Shown here: positions 35,620 through 44,820 of the stretch, piece after piece
Layout of the letters: each line of letters begins with the position of its first letter
Position numbering within the stretch: the stretch's first letter is position 1
DNA from: DASPFV01 sp035620975
Lineage (GTDB): Bacteria > Acidobacteriota > Vicinamibacteria > Vicinamibacterales > 2-12-FULL-66-21
Length of the DNA: 58,780 nucleotides
Direction of reading: 5' to 3'
NCBI GenBank assembly: GCA_035620975.1
Contig: DASPFV010000084.1
Location: 1-58,780, forward strand
Program-made: the position numbers and the translations under genes
The notes under the pieces: generated by a model
The model's input: the letters and a program-made list of their open reading frames with translations, nothing else
What the model was told of the DNA's origin: nothing
Databases searched by the model: none

Positions 35620-38274
35620 GTGCCCGCGCGAATCATGTCCTCCCCCGCCTTCTCCGAGCCGGCCGGCGCGACACCCGCGATGCGGCAGTACTTCGACGCC
35701 AAGCGCCAGCACCGCGACGCCATCCTGTTCTTCCGGATGGGGGACTTCTACGAGATGTTCTACGAGGACGCGCTCACGGCTTCGCGTGCCCTCGAGCTGA
35801 CCCTGACCTCCCGGTCGCGCGACGCCAGCGGCGCCGCCATTCCGATGTGCGGAGTCCCTCACCACGCGGCCGATGGCTATATCGCGCGGCTCGTTCGGAA
35901 GGGCTTCCGGGTGGCCGTTTGCGAGCAGGTCGAGGATCCCCGGAAGGCAAAGGGCGTCGTCCGCCGCGAGGTCGTGAGAGTCGTGTCGCCCGGCACGCTG
36001 ACCGACAGCGGCTATCTCGAGGCCCGGGAACCCGCGTTCCTGATGGCGCTGGCGGCCGCCGGAGATGGCGGGTATGGCGCGGCGCTGCTGGATCTCTCGA
36101 CCGGGGAATTCCAGGCGGCGGAATATCCCGGCGCGTCGGGCCGCCAGGCGCTCGCCGACGATCTGCTGGTGCTCCGCCCGCGCGAGATCCTCGCGCCTGC
36201 GGGTACGGATCCGCTCGCCACGCTCCCCGCCGGCCTGCGTCTCGACGTACGGATCACGGGGGTGGAGGCCTGGACCTTCGAGAGCGAAACGGCGCGGCGC
36301 ACCCTGCTCGATCAGCTGCAGGCGCGCAGCCTTCAGGGGTTCGGGCTGGAGCACCATCCCGCAGCGATCCAGGCGGCGGGCGCCCTCGTGCAGTACCTCC
36401 GCGACACGCAGAAGGCCGAGCTGTCGCACGTCCGCGACGTGACGTTCCGCACCGGCACCGACTGCATGCTGATCGATCCGACGACGCTGCGCAACCTCGA
36501 GGTGGTGGAGGCGTCGGACGGCGCGCGCGGCGGCTCGCTGCTCCACGAGCTGGATCGCACGATCACGCCGATGGGGGGGCGCATGCTCCGTGTGTGGCTG
36601 CTGCGCCCGCTCCTCGCGCTCGAGCGGATCCAGGATCGACTCGATGCCGTCGAGGAGCTGGCGTTCCGCAGCACGGAGCGGGCCCGGCTGCGCGACGCGC
36701 TTCGCGCGGTGCACGACATCGAGCGTCTGGTGGGGCGCGCGGCGCTCGGCACGGCGGGTCCCCGGGATCTGGTGTCGCTGCGGCAGTCGCTCACAGCGAT
36801 TCCCCGCGTCCGGCTCGTGCTCGCCGAGCTCCAGGCTCCGCTCATTCAAAGCCTGTTGTCGGAGATCGACGACCTCGCCGACGTCCGCGACGACCTCGCG
36901 CGGACACTGGCCGACGAGCCGCCGGCGATGGCGCGCGACGGCGGCGCGATCCGCGAGGGAGTGGATGGCGATCTCGACGAGCTCCGGTCCATCAGCCGAT
37001 CGGGCAGGCAGCACATCGCGGCCCTGGAAGAGGCCGAACGCGCGCGCACCGGCATCGCGTCGCTGAAAGTCCGCTACAACCGCGTGTTCGGCTACTACAT
37101 CGAGGTGTCCAGGTCCAATCTCGGCTCCGTTCCCCCCGACTATCACCGGAAGCAGACGATTGCCGGGGGCGAGCGCTTCATCACGCCGGACCTGAAGGCG
37201 TACGAGGAGAAGGTGCTCGGGGCGGACGAGCGGATCCTGGAGCGCGAACTCGAGCTCTTCGAAGGGATCCGGGGGCGCGTCGCGTCCGAAGCGCCGCGCA
37301 TCCAGGACACCGCGCGAGGGATCGCCGCGCTCGACTCGCTGGCCGCGCTCGCAGAGGCCGCGGCGGTCCTCAACTACACCAAGCCGCTGATGCACGCCGG
37401 CGACGAGATGGTGGCGGTCGACGCCCGCCATCCGGTCGTGGAGCGCCACGTCAGCGAGGCGTTCGTCCCGAACGATGTCGCTCTCGACGGCGACCGGCAC
37501 CAGGTGATCATCCTGACCGGCCCCAACATGGGGGGCAAGTCCACCTACCTGCGGCAGACGGCGCTGCTGGCGGTGATGGCCCAGGCGGGCTCGTTCGTGC
37601 CGGCCCGCAGCGCGAAGCTGCCCGTCATCGACCGCGTGTTCGCCCGGGTCGGCGCCTCGGACAACATCGCCCGCGGCCAGTCCACGTTCATGGTCGAGAT
37701 GCAGGAGACCGCCAACATCCTGCATGCGGCGACGTCGCGCAGCCTCGTGATTCTCGACGAGATCGGGCGCGGCACGGCGACCTTCGACGGCCTGAGCCTG
37801 GCCTGGGCGGTCGCGGAGCAGCTGGCCTCGAACCCCCGCGCGCGCCCGAAGACGATGTTCGCCACGCATTATCACGAGCTGACCGACCTCGCCGATGCGC
37901 TGCCGGGTGTGGCGAACTTCCACGTCGTGGTGCGCGAGTGGGAGGACGACATCGTGTTCCTGCGAAAGGTCGTGCCCGGACGATCGGATCGCAGCTACGG
38001 GATTCAGGTGGCACGCCTCGCCGGCCTGCCGCCCGCGGTCGTCGCGCGGGCGCGCGAAATTCTGAACGGGCTGGAGCGGGACGAGCTGTCGCGCGGCGGC
38101 AGACCATCGCTCAGTGCGGAGGCAGCCCCCGGCACGCAACAGCTGGGCCTCTTCCAGACGGCGCCGGTCGAGGATCCGATTCGCGCGCGTCTCAGCGCGC
38201 TCGACGTCGATCACGTCACGCCGATGCAGGCGCTCGCCATCCTGGCGGAGCTGAAGAAGGAGGCCACGGAGTGA
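35620..38274 (+). CDS. mutS: DNA mismatch repair ATPase MutS
   Basis: Protein with 884 residues, normal length. The mismatch-binding motif is GDFYEMF with Phe43 and Glu45. Connector, core and clamp domains follow. The ATPase domain has Walker A GPNMGGKST (634-642), STFMVEMQE, the Walker B region LVILDEIGRGTATFDG and TMFATHYHELTDL. It starts with GTG at 35620; an ATG at 35635 is an alternative. The stop overlaps the GTG of the next gene. Confidence 0.96.
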   Translation: MPARIMSSPAFSEPAGATPAMRQYFDAKRQHRDAILFFRMGDFYEMFYEDALTASRALELTLTSRSRDASGAAIPMCGVPHHAADGYIARLVRKGFRVAVCEQVEDPRKAKGVVRREVVRVVSPGTLTDSGYLEAREPAFLMALAAAGDGGYGAALLDLSTGEFQAAEYPGASGRQALADDLLVLRPREILAPAGTDPLATLPAGLRLDVRITGVEAWTFESETARRTLLDQLQARSLQGFGLEHHPAAIQAAGALVQYLRDTQKAELSHVRDVTFRTGTDCMLIDPTTLRNLEVVEASDGARGGSLLHELDRTITPMGGRMLRVWLLRPLLALERIQDRLDAVEELAFRSTERARLRDALRAVHDIERLVGRAALGTAGPRDLVSLRQSLTAIPRVRLVLAELQAPLIQSLLSEIDDLADVRDDLARTLADEPPAMARDGGAIREGVDGDLDELRSISRSGRQHIAALEEAERARTGIASLKVRYNRVFGYYIEVSRSNLGSVPPDYHRKQTIAGGERFITPDLKAYEEKVLGADERILERELELFEGIRGRVASEAPRIQDTARGIAALDSLAALAEAAAVLNYTKPLMHAGDEMVAVDARHPVVERHVSEAFVPNDVALDGDRHQVIILTGPNMGGKSTYLRQTALLAVMAQAGSFVPARSAKLPVIDRVFARVGASDNIARGQSTFMVEMQETANILHAATSRSLVILDEIGRGTATFDGLSLAWAVAEQLASNPRARPKTMFATHYHELTDLADALPGVANFHVVVREWEDDIVFLRKVVPGRSDRSYGIQVARLAGLPPAVVARAREILNGLERDELSRGGRPSLSAEAAPGTQQLGLFQTAPVEDPIRARLSALDVDHVTPMQALAILAELKKEATE

Positions 38275-39806
38275 GGAGGCGGTCGCTGCTCGCCGCGTGT
38301 GTCCTGCTCGCCGCGACGCTGGACACCGGCTGCACGCGCGGACGGCCGGAGGGCGATGCCATCGTGGTCGGGATCGCGAACTCTCCGGTCAACCTCGATC
38401 CCCGCGTCGGGACCGACGAGGCGTCGCAGAAAGCGCACCAGCTCCTCTATGGCAGCCTGGTTCGCATCGACGACAACCTCGACATCGTCCCGGATCTCGC
38501 CCAGTCGCTCGAGGCGGTGGATGAGGTCACGTATGTCGCGCGGCTCAAGCCGGGCGTCCTCTTCCACGACGGCCGCGAGCTGACCTCTGCCGACGTGGTG
38601 TACACCTTCCGCAGCTTTCTCGATCCGTCGTTCCGGGGGCGCTCGGGCGCGTACCGCAACGTCGCGTCGGTGGATGCGCTCGACGCCTACACGATCAGGT
38701 TCCGGTTGAAGGAGCCGTTCGGATCGTTCCCGGTCAACCTGGTCATGGGCATCGTGCAGGAGGGGTCCGGTGCGGCGAATGCGCGCCAGCCGGTCGGCAC
38801 CGGTCCCTACCGGCTCGGCCGCTTCGTGCAGGACGATCGGCTCGTGCTCGAGCCCTTCCCGCAGTACTACGGGGGTGCCCCGAAGAACGGCGGCGTGGTC
38901 ATCAAGGTCGTGCCCGACGACACGATGCGCGGGCTGGAACTGCGGAAGGGCACCGTCGATCTGGTCGTCAACGATCTCTCGCCGGACGTGATCTTCCAGC
39001 TGCAGGCCGAAGGCCGGCTCGGCGTGGAGACGGCGCCCGGCAGCGACTACGCGTACGTCGGCCTGAATCTCCGGGATCCGATCCTGTCGAATGCCGGCGT
39101 ACGACGGGCCATCGGCCTTGCGATCGACCGCGAGGCGATCGTCCGGCACCTCCGCCGCGGCTTCGCCACCATTGCCGTCGGGATCATCCCCCCGATGTCG
39201 TGGGCGTTCGAGCCCGAGGTGTTCGAGCTCCGGCACGATCCGACCGAGGCGCGCCGCCTGCTGGATCGCGCCGGGTATCCAGACCCGGACGGCGACGGAC
39301 CGCAGCCGAGGCTCAGGCTCTCGCTCAAGACGTCCACGTCGGAGATCTACCGCGTGCAGGCGGCCGTGATCCAGCACGACCTGGCTCGCGTGGGCATTGC
39401 CGTGGACGTGCGGTCGAGCGAGTTCCAGACGCTGCTCGCCGACGTGGTGCGCGGCAATTTCCAGCTCTATACGCTGCAGTGGGTCGGCGTGACGGACCCT
39501 GATATGCTCCGGCGCGTGTATCACTCGCAACAGGTTCCGCCCGCGGGCCTGAACCGCGTCGCGTACAGCAACCCTGAGGTCGATGCGCTCATCGAGGCGG
39601 CGGCCGTGGCCGGGGATCCGGCCGCGCGCCGCCGCGCCTACGCCCGCGCCCAGCAGCTGATTGCCGCGGACGTGCCGTACGTCAGCCTGTGGTACAAGAC
39701 CAACGTGGCCGTGTTCCAGCCGGACCTGCGGGGCGTCCGGCTCTCGCCGATCGCGGACTTCACGTTCCTCCGGGGCGTCCATCGCGTCGCGAGGACAGCC
39801 GGCTGA
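38271..39806 (+). CDS. ABC transporter solute-binding lipoprotein, family 5 (peptide/nickel type)
   Basis: Protein with 511 residues. The N-terminal signal ends DTGC, a lipoprotein-like site at Cys21 with an unusual Asp at -3. The SBP family 5 fold is clear: SPVNLDPRVGTDEASQ, LYGSLVRIDDN, LKPGVLFHDGRELTSADVVYTF (first 18 cited as landmark), RQPVGTGPYRLGRF and DREAIVRHLRRGF. Such proteins bind oligopeptides, dipeptides or nickel. AAGGAGG sits 7 bases before the GTG, which overlaps the mutS stop by 4 bases. No permease or ATPase genes are adjacent, but the next gene overlaps by one base and encodes an outer-membrane-type peptidase. Confidence 0.9.
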   Translation: MRRRSLLAACVLLAATLDTGCTRGRPEGDAIVVGIANSPVNLDPRVGTDEASQKAHQLLYGSLVRIDDNLDIVPDLAQSLEAVDEVTYVARLKPGVLFHDGRELTSADVVYTFRSFLDPSFRGRSGAYRNVASVDALDAYTIRFRLKEPFGSFPVNLVMGIVQEGSGAANARQPVGTGPYRLGRFVQDDRLVLEPFPQYYGGAPKNGGVVIKVVPDDTMRGLELRKGTVDLVVNDLSPDVIFQLQAEGRLGVETAPGSDYAYVGLNLRDPILSNAGVRRAIGLAIDREAIVRHLRRGFATIAVGIIPPMSWAFEPEVFELRHDPTEARRLLDRAGYPDPDGDGPQPRLRLSLKTSTSEIYRVQAAVIQHDLARVGIAVDVRSSEFQTLLADVVRGNFQLYTLQWVGVTDPDMLRRVYHSQQVPPAGLNRVAYSNPEVDALIEAAAVAGDPAARRRAYARAQQLIAADVPYVSLWYKTNVAVFQPDLRGVRLSPIADFTFLRGVHRVARTAG

Positions 39807-42616
39807 TGCTCGGTCGCCTGGCGGCCGTGTTCGTGCTCGCCACCATGGCGGGCACGGCCGGTCTGGAGGGTTCCACAAGGTACGATCCGCGCCTGCGCTT
39901 CCGGACGATCAGCACGTCCCGTTTCCACATCCACTACCATCAGGGGGAAGAGGCCGAGGCGCGGCGGCTCGCGGTGATTGCCGAGCGCGTGGCGGCGCGG
40001 CTCGACACGACGCTGGGCCCGCCATCCGGACGTGTGCACGTCGTGCTCGTGGACCAGACCGATCTCTCGAACGGGTGGGCGACTCCCGTTCCGCTCAACC
40101 TCATCGAGATCACTGCGGCGGCGCCCGATCCGGCGAGCTCCATCGGCAACACCGACGACTGGCTCGAGATGGTGTTCGCCCACGAGTACACGCACGTGGT
40201 GCACCTGAGCCGATCGGCCGGCTGGATCGGGGGCCTGCGCAAGGCGTTCGGCAGGATGCCACTGCTCTTCCCCAACCTGTACCTGCCGTTGTGGCAGATC
40301 GAAGGGCTGGCGACTTTCCAGGAGAGCGCGGTCACGCGGCAGGGCCGGGTGCCGGCGGGCGATTTTCGCGCAATCCTCGACACTGCCGCCGCGCGATCGC
40401 GAGTGGATCCGATCGATCGCGCGAATGGCGGGCTCGTCGACTGGCCATCGGGCAACGCAGCGTATCTCTACGGCGCGTATTTCCATGAGTACCTCGCCGG
40501 GCGGTTCGGCGCCGAGAGCCTGTCGCGGCTGACGGACGAGACCGCCCGGCGCCTGCCGTACCTCGGTGCACCGGCGTTCAAGCGCGTGTTCGGCGAGTCG
40601 CTTGGGAATCTCTGGGACGGGTTCGCGGCACATGCTGCCCGGGAGGCCGACGTGCCGGAGAGTGCGCCGATTCGATTGACCCGCCACGGGTTCATCGTCA
40701 CGGCGCCGCGCTTCGGGCCGGACGGCCGGCTGTTCTATTCGGTCGTCAATCCCCACGGCTTTCCCGCGCTGCTCGCGCAGCATCCGGGAGCCGGGGAGCC
40801 CGTGCGGATCGCCAACCGCTATCTCGGCGACGGAATCGGATTCGCCGGGCGCCACGTCATCTTCGATCAGGCCGAGATCGTCAATCAGGTCGGGCTGCAG
40901 TCGGACCTCTATGCCGTGGATGCCGACGGCGGACCCATCCGCCGGCTCACGCGGGAGGCGCGAGCAGCCGATCCCGACGTCTCGCCGGATGGCGTCACCA
41001 TCGTCTGCACGCTTCAGAGGCACGACCGGCGTGATCTCGCAACCTTCCGATGGATGCCCGAGGGCGGAGCCGCCGTGCCGGATACGCTCGTCTCGGAGGC
41101 AGGGACGCATTTTTCGTCTCCCCGCTGGTCACCGGACGGACGGTGGATCGCGGCGGAGCGCAGCCGCGCCGGTGCCCCGAGCGAGATCGTCCTGGTGGAT
41201 CCCGTTACGGCGCGGGTCGTTCGGACTCTGCCTGCTCCCGGGCGCGGACGGAGCGTGACGCCGGCGTGGACGCCGGACGGCGCGCTGCTCTTTGCGGCGG
41301 ACCCCGATGGACGCGGGTTCCGGATCTTTTCGAGCGACGTGGAGGGACTCGAGATCAGGCGGCTCGCCGGTACCGGTCCGAACGCCCAGTTCCCCACCAC
41401 GTCCCGCGACGGCGGCACCCTCGCCTTCGTCGGCTACACGACCGAAGGCCACGATCTCTTTTCACTCGAGCTGAACACCGCCCGCTGGGACCGGGTGTCG
41501 GGGCTGGCGACGGCCGCCCCCGCGCCTCGGGAGGAACCGGTGCCGGATCAGGAGGCAGACCGCGATCGGGCGTACGCGGCCTGGCGCTGGCTCGCGCCCA
41601 GGTTCTGGAGCCCCACGCTCGAATCCGACGTGGACGAGCTCGTCATCGGCGCGGCGACTGGGGCAGCCGACGTGCTCGGCCGACACTACTACGCGGCGGA
41701 GGCAGGGTGGACGGCAGAACGCGCGCGCCCGGACTGGCAGGTGGCCTACGCCTACGATCGCTGGTGGCCTGCGCTGTTCGGCAGCATCGCGGACGACACG
41801 GATCCGCACCGCGGGGGCCTGGTGCGCACGGTCGAGATCAACGCCGGCGCGCTCCTGCCGGTGCGGCGCGTCCGTTGGTCACAGTCGCTGCTCGCCGCCT
41901 TTCACGGATCGACGGACACCGTCGAATGCGCCACCTGCGCGCCCCCGCTCGACGCACGAATCGACCGGCGCGCCCTTCGCGCAGGCTGGTCCCTGCACGC
42001 GGCGCGCGGGTTCGGCTACTCGATCAGCCTCGAGGAGGGTTGGCGCGCGACTGTCAGCACGGAGCTGGTCCGAGAGGCGCTCGGAAGCGACGCGGATTCG
42101 GGGTCCGCCGTGGCCGACTTCCGCGGCTACCTGCCCGCCTGGCCCCGGCACGGCGTGATTGCCGGCCGGATCGCCGCGGCGACGTCGTGGGGCGACGACC
42201 GGACCCGCCGCGAGTTCTCGGCTGCGGGTAACGGGCCTCAGCCCGGTGGCTACCGCTTCGGTTTCGATGCGGTCGGCCTGCTGCGCGGCGTGGACGAGGA
42301 CGACGTGACGGGGTCGCACGCGGCCGTCCTCAATCTCGATTACAGGCTCCCGCTCGCGCGGATCGATCGCGGCGCCGGCACCTGGCCGATCTTCGTGCGG
42401 GCCCTGCACGGGGCTCTCTTCGCAGATGTGGGACACGCGTGGAGCGGGCGCTTCGTGCTAGACGACGTGCGGTTCTCCACCGGCGCCGAGCTGTCGGTCG
42501 ACGCGGTGGTCGGATTCGTGCTCCCGCTGACGCTGACGACGGGCGTCGCCTGGCGCGAGACGACGGCCGGCGACCGCGGGCTCGCCGCCTTCGGCCGCAT
42601 CGGCCGCGCCTTCTGA
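39806..42616 (+). CDS. Metallopeptidase - TolB-type propeller - Omp85-like barrel fusion
   Basis: Protein with 936 residues. A hydrophobic N-terminus (about 4-20) looks like a signal peptide. A gluzincin-like peptidase domain holds HEYTH (126-130), with probable third ligand Glu166 in WQIEGLATFQES. PD40 propeller blades (about 290-560) include PRWSPDGRWIAAE and PAWTPDGALLFAAD. The C-terminal part (about 620-936) is strand-rich with LLRGVDEDDV resembling the Omp85 (V)RGF motif, NLDYRLPL and FADVGHAW, ending in Phe as outer-membrane barrels do. The start overlaps the SBP stop by one base (TGATG). It may be a surface or periplasmic peptidase anchored by its own barrel. Confidence 0.8.
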   Translation: MLGRLAAVFVLATMAGTAGLEGSTRYDPRLRFRTISTSRFHIHYHQGEEAEARRLAVIAERVAARLDTTLGPPSGRVHVVLVDQTDLSNGWATPVPLNLIEITAAAPDPASSIGNTDDWLEMVFAHEYTHVVHLSRSAGWIGGLRKAFGRMPLLFPNLYLPLWQIEGLATFQESAVTRQGRVPAGDFRAILDTAAARSRVDPIDRANGGLVDWPSGNAAYLYGAYFHEYLAGRFGAESLSRLTDETARRLPYLGAPAFKRVFGESLGNLWDGFAAHAAREADVPESAPIRLTRHGFIVTAPRFGPDGRLFYSVVNPHGFPALLAQHPGAGEPVRIANRYLGDGIGFAGRHVIFDQAEIVNQVGLQSDLYAVDADGGPIRRLTREARAADPDVSPDGVTIVCTLQRHDRRDLATFRWMPEGGAAVPDTLVSEAGTHFSSPRWSPDGRWIAAERSRAGAPSEIVLVDPVTARVVRTLPAPGRGRSVTPAWTPDGALLFAADPDGRGFRIFSSDVEGLEIRRLAGTGPNAQFPTTSRDGGTLAFVGYTTEGHDLFSLELNTARWDRVSGLATAAPAPREEPVPDQEADRDRAYAAWRWLAPRFWSPTLESDVDELVIGAATGAADVLGRHYYAAEAGWTAERARPDWQVAYAYDRWWPALFGSIADDTDPHRGGLVRTVEINAGALLPVRRVRWSQSLLAAFHGSTDTVECATCAPPLDARIDRRALRAGWSLHAARGFGYSISLEEGWRATVSTELVREALGSDADSGSAVADFRGYLPAWPRHGVIAGRIAAATSWGDDRTRREFSAAGNGPQPGGYRFGFDAVGLLRGVDEDDVTGSHAAVLNLDYRLPLARIDRGAGTWPIFVRALHGALFADVGHAWSGRFVLDDVRFSTGAELSVDAVVGFVLPLTLTTGVAWRETTAGDRGLAAFGRIGRAF

Positions 42617-42746
42617 CGCGCGATTCGCTTGTGTCGAGCCATCGGCGCGGGTGCCGCGGCGGTCCGGCCCCCGCCGCAGGCCCCATGGTGGAGACTCGCG
42701 TGAGGACGCCTGCCGGCATCGCACGCGCCCATCCGGAACTACAGGA

Positions 42747-42752
42747 TAGAAT
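42747..42752 (+). promoter_or_regulatory. -10-like TAGAAT ten bases before the DHS homologue
   Basis: TAGAAT at 42747-42752 would start transcription within a few bases of the ATG at 42763, giving a leaderless or nearly leaderless mRNA. No Shine-Dalgarno of normal strength is present between. Confidence 0.35.
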
Positions 42753-42762
42753 ACGAGCCCGC

Positions 42763-43833
42763 ATGCCCAACAAGTCCCGCTTTCTGCGCGTGCCCGTCGA
42801 ACCCTTCGTGGTGGAGCCGACGATGAGCGTCGACGCGGCGCTCGCGCGCATGGAGCGCGTGTCGTTCCAGGGCCGCAACCTGGCGACGGCGCGCAGAATC
42901 TGGGAGAAGATGCTGGAGGCCGACTGCACCATCTTTCTCGGCATCGCCGGCGCACTGAGCGCCGGCGGCATGCGGCTGCTCATCGCGCATCTCATCGCTC
43001 ACCGGTACGTGGACTGCCTCGTTTCCACCGGCGCGAACCTCTACCACGACCTCCACGAGACGCGCGGGCGCCATCACTATGTCGGATCGCCGCTCGAGGA
43101 CGATGCGGTCCTGCAGGCGCAGCATATCGACCGGGTGTACGACACCTACGCGAGCGAGACGGAGTTCGTCGACAACGACGAGTGGATCGCGGCGTTCGCC
43201 CTGACGCTCGATCGGCGGCCGTACTCCTCCCGCGAGTTCCTGTTCCGCCTGGGCGAGCACCTCTGGCGCGAGACCGGCCGCGACGGGATTCTCACAGCGG
43301 CCTACCGGGCATCCGTGCCGATCTTCTGCCCCGCGATCGCCGACTCGTCCATCGGCATGGGCCTGTCGCAGGCCCGTCACCGCGACGACGGAGCCGGGCG
43401 CGTCGATGTCGTCGCCGACATCATCGAGTCGACCAATCTGGTCATCCGGCACCCGAGGACGGCGTCGGTGGTGCTGGGTGGCGGCACGCCGAAGAACTTC
43501 ATCAACCAGGCGGCCGTGCAGGCGGAGTTCTATGACGACCGCGTGGGCGGGCACCGCTATGCCCTGCAGGTCATCACGGATGTGCCGCATTTCGGCGGCG
43601 CATCGGGATCGAGCCTCGAGGAGGCGCGGAGCTGGGGCAAGCTCGCGACCGACGCCGAACAGGTGACGGTCCATGCCGACGCGACCATCGCCCTGCCGTT
43701 CCTGGTGACCGCCCTCGAGACGAGCGCGCGCGAGACGCTGCAGGGCCGCAAGACGCTCCGCTTCGACGTCTCCGGTCCGCTGATGGCGGTGAACGGACAG
43801 CCGCTCGAGCCGGGGTTCGAGGCGCGCAGGTGA
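42763..43833 (+). CDS. Deoxyhypusine synthase homologue (probable polyamine enzyme)
   Basis: Protein with 356 residues of the DHS fold. Visible features are LVSTGANLYHDLHET, GMGLSQARHRDD, VVLGGGTPKNFINQAA, and the active-site segment SLEEARSWGKLATDAEQV with Lys293 aligning to the catalytic lysine of DHS, then HADATIALPFLV. Bacteria lack eIF5A, and bacterial DHS homologues studied elsewhere act in polyamine synthesis such as homospermidine formation. The 4-base overlap with agmatinase, which yields putrescine, supports that. The longer open frame upstream is discarded because the homology starts at MPNKSRFLRV. Confidence 0.88.
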   Translation: MPNKSRFLRVPVEPFVVEPTMSVDAALARMERVSFQGRNLATARRIWEKMLEADCTIFLGIAGALSAGGMRLLIAHLIAHRYVDCLVSTGANLYHDLHETRGRHHYVGSPLEDDAVLQAQHIDRVYDTYASETEFVDNDEWIAAFALTLDRRPYSSREFLFRLGEHLWRETGRDGILTAAYRASVPIFCPAIADSSIGMGLSQARHRDDGAGRVDVVADIIESTNLVIRHPRTASVVLGGGTPKNFINQAAVQAEFYDDRVGGHRYALQVITDVPHFGGASGSSLEEARSWGKLATDAEQVTVHADATIALPFLVTALETSARETLQGRKTLRFDVSGPLMAVNGQPLEPGFEARR

Positions 43834-44726
43834 GCTTCCCGTTCCGGTACGATCACGGTGCCCCGCTCGCCTTCGGCGGGGCGCTCCCCCACGTCCGGAG
43901 CTTCGAGGAGTCGGCGGCCGTCATCCTGCCGGTGCCGGTGGATCGCACCACGTCGTACGTGCCGGGCACGCGCAACGGCCCGCGCGAGATCCTCCAGGCG
44001 TCGTCGCACATGGAGCTCTGGGACGAGGAAATCGGCTGCGACATCCACGGCGTCGGGATCTTCACGCTTCCGGAGATGGAGCTGCCCTTCGGCGAGATGG
44101 AGCCGCTGACGCAGGAAATCCGGCGCGTTGCCGCCGAGATCCTCTCCCGGGACAAGTTCCTCGTCGCTCTCGGCGGCGAGCACTCGATCACGCCGCCGCT
44201 CGTGGCCGCGGCCGCGGCCCGCTTCCCCGGTCTGTCGGTCCTGCAGATCGACGCGCATGCCGACCTGCGCGACAGCTACATGGGCACGCCCCACAATCAC
44301 GCCTGCGCGATGCGCCGTTGCCTCGAGCATGCACCGGTGACCCAGGTCGGCATCCGGAGCCTGTCGAGCGAGGAAGCCGACGCGCTGCCCTCGCTGCGGA
44401 CCTCCATCTTCTACGATCACGCGATGCGGCGCGATCCCGCCTGGATCGACCGTGTAGTCGACAGCCTGAATCCGCTGGTCTATCTCACGATCGACGTCGA
44501 CGGCCTCGACCCCGCCATCATGCCGGCCACGGGCACGCCCGAGCCCGGGGGGTTGTCGTGGTACGAGACGCTGGCCCTGCTCAGAGCGACGCTGGAACGC
44601 CGGACCGTGGTCGCCTGCGACGTCGTGGAGCTGAGCCCGATTCCCGGCTTGATGGCGCCCAACTTCCTCTGCGCCAGGCTGGTTTACAAGATCCTGGGGT
44701 ATCGCTTCGGCCCCAATCGCCGGTGA
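43830..44726 (+). CDS. speB: Agmatinase/ureohydrolase
   Basis: Protein with 298 residues of the arginase/agmatinase family. The Mn ligands are in GGEHSITPP, DAHADLRD and TIDVDGLDPA. Length and the SYMGTPHNHACAMRR loop favour agmatinase, which turns agmatine to putrescine and urea, over arginase or formimidoylglutamase; the exact substrate is not proven. It starts with GTG overlapping the DHS homologue stop by 4 bases, so the two form one polyamine module. Confidence 0.88.
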   Translation: MSFPFRYDHGAPLAFGGALPHVRSFEESAAVILPVPVDRTTSYVPGTRNGPREILQASSHMELWDEEIGCDIHGVGIFTLPEMELPFGEMEPLTQEIRRVAAEILSRDKFLVALGGEHSITPPLVAAAAARFPGLSVLQIDAHADLRDSYMGTPHNHACAMRRCLEHAPVTQVGIRSLSSEEADALPSLRTSIFYDHAMRRDPAWIDRVVDSLNPLVYLTIDVDGLDPAIMPATGTPEPGGLSWYETLALLRATLERRTVVACDVVELSPIPGLMAPNFLCARLVYKILGYRFGPNRR

Positions 44727-44807
44727 GCGCGGGTCCGCGCCCTGCCCTGCCGTTTCCCATTTCCCATCAGGCCGGAGTTCTTCGGCAGCCGCCGGGTGTA
44801 TACGAGC

Positions 44808-44813
44808 TATACT
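44808..44813 (+). promoter_or_regulatory. -10 box TATACT directly before the TPR-sigma54 activator
   Basis: TATACT ends 7 bases before the GTG at 44821, so transcription should begin at or next to the start codon. No Shine-Dalgarno is visible. This suggests a leaderless message. Confidence 0.4.
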
Positions 44814-44820
44814 TCCGGCG

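Noticed and set aside
35494..38214. A 906-codon minus-strand frame opposite mutS
   Set aside because: Shadow of MutS; no recognisable domain.
42763..43833. True eIF5A-modifying deoxyhypusine synthase
   Set aside because: Bacteria lack eIF5A, and the coupled agmatinase points to polyamine synthesis.
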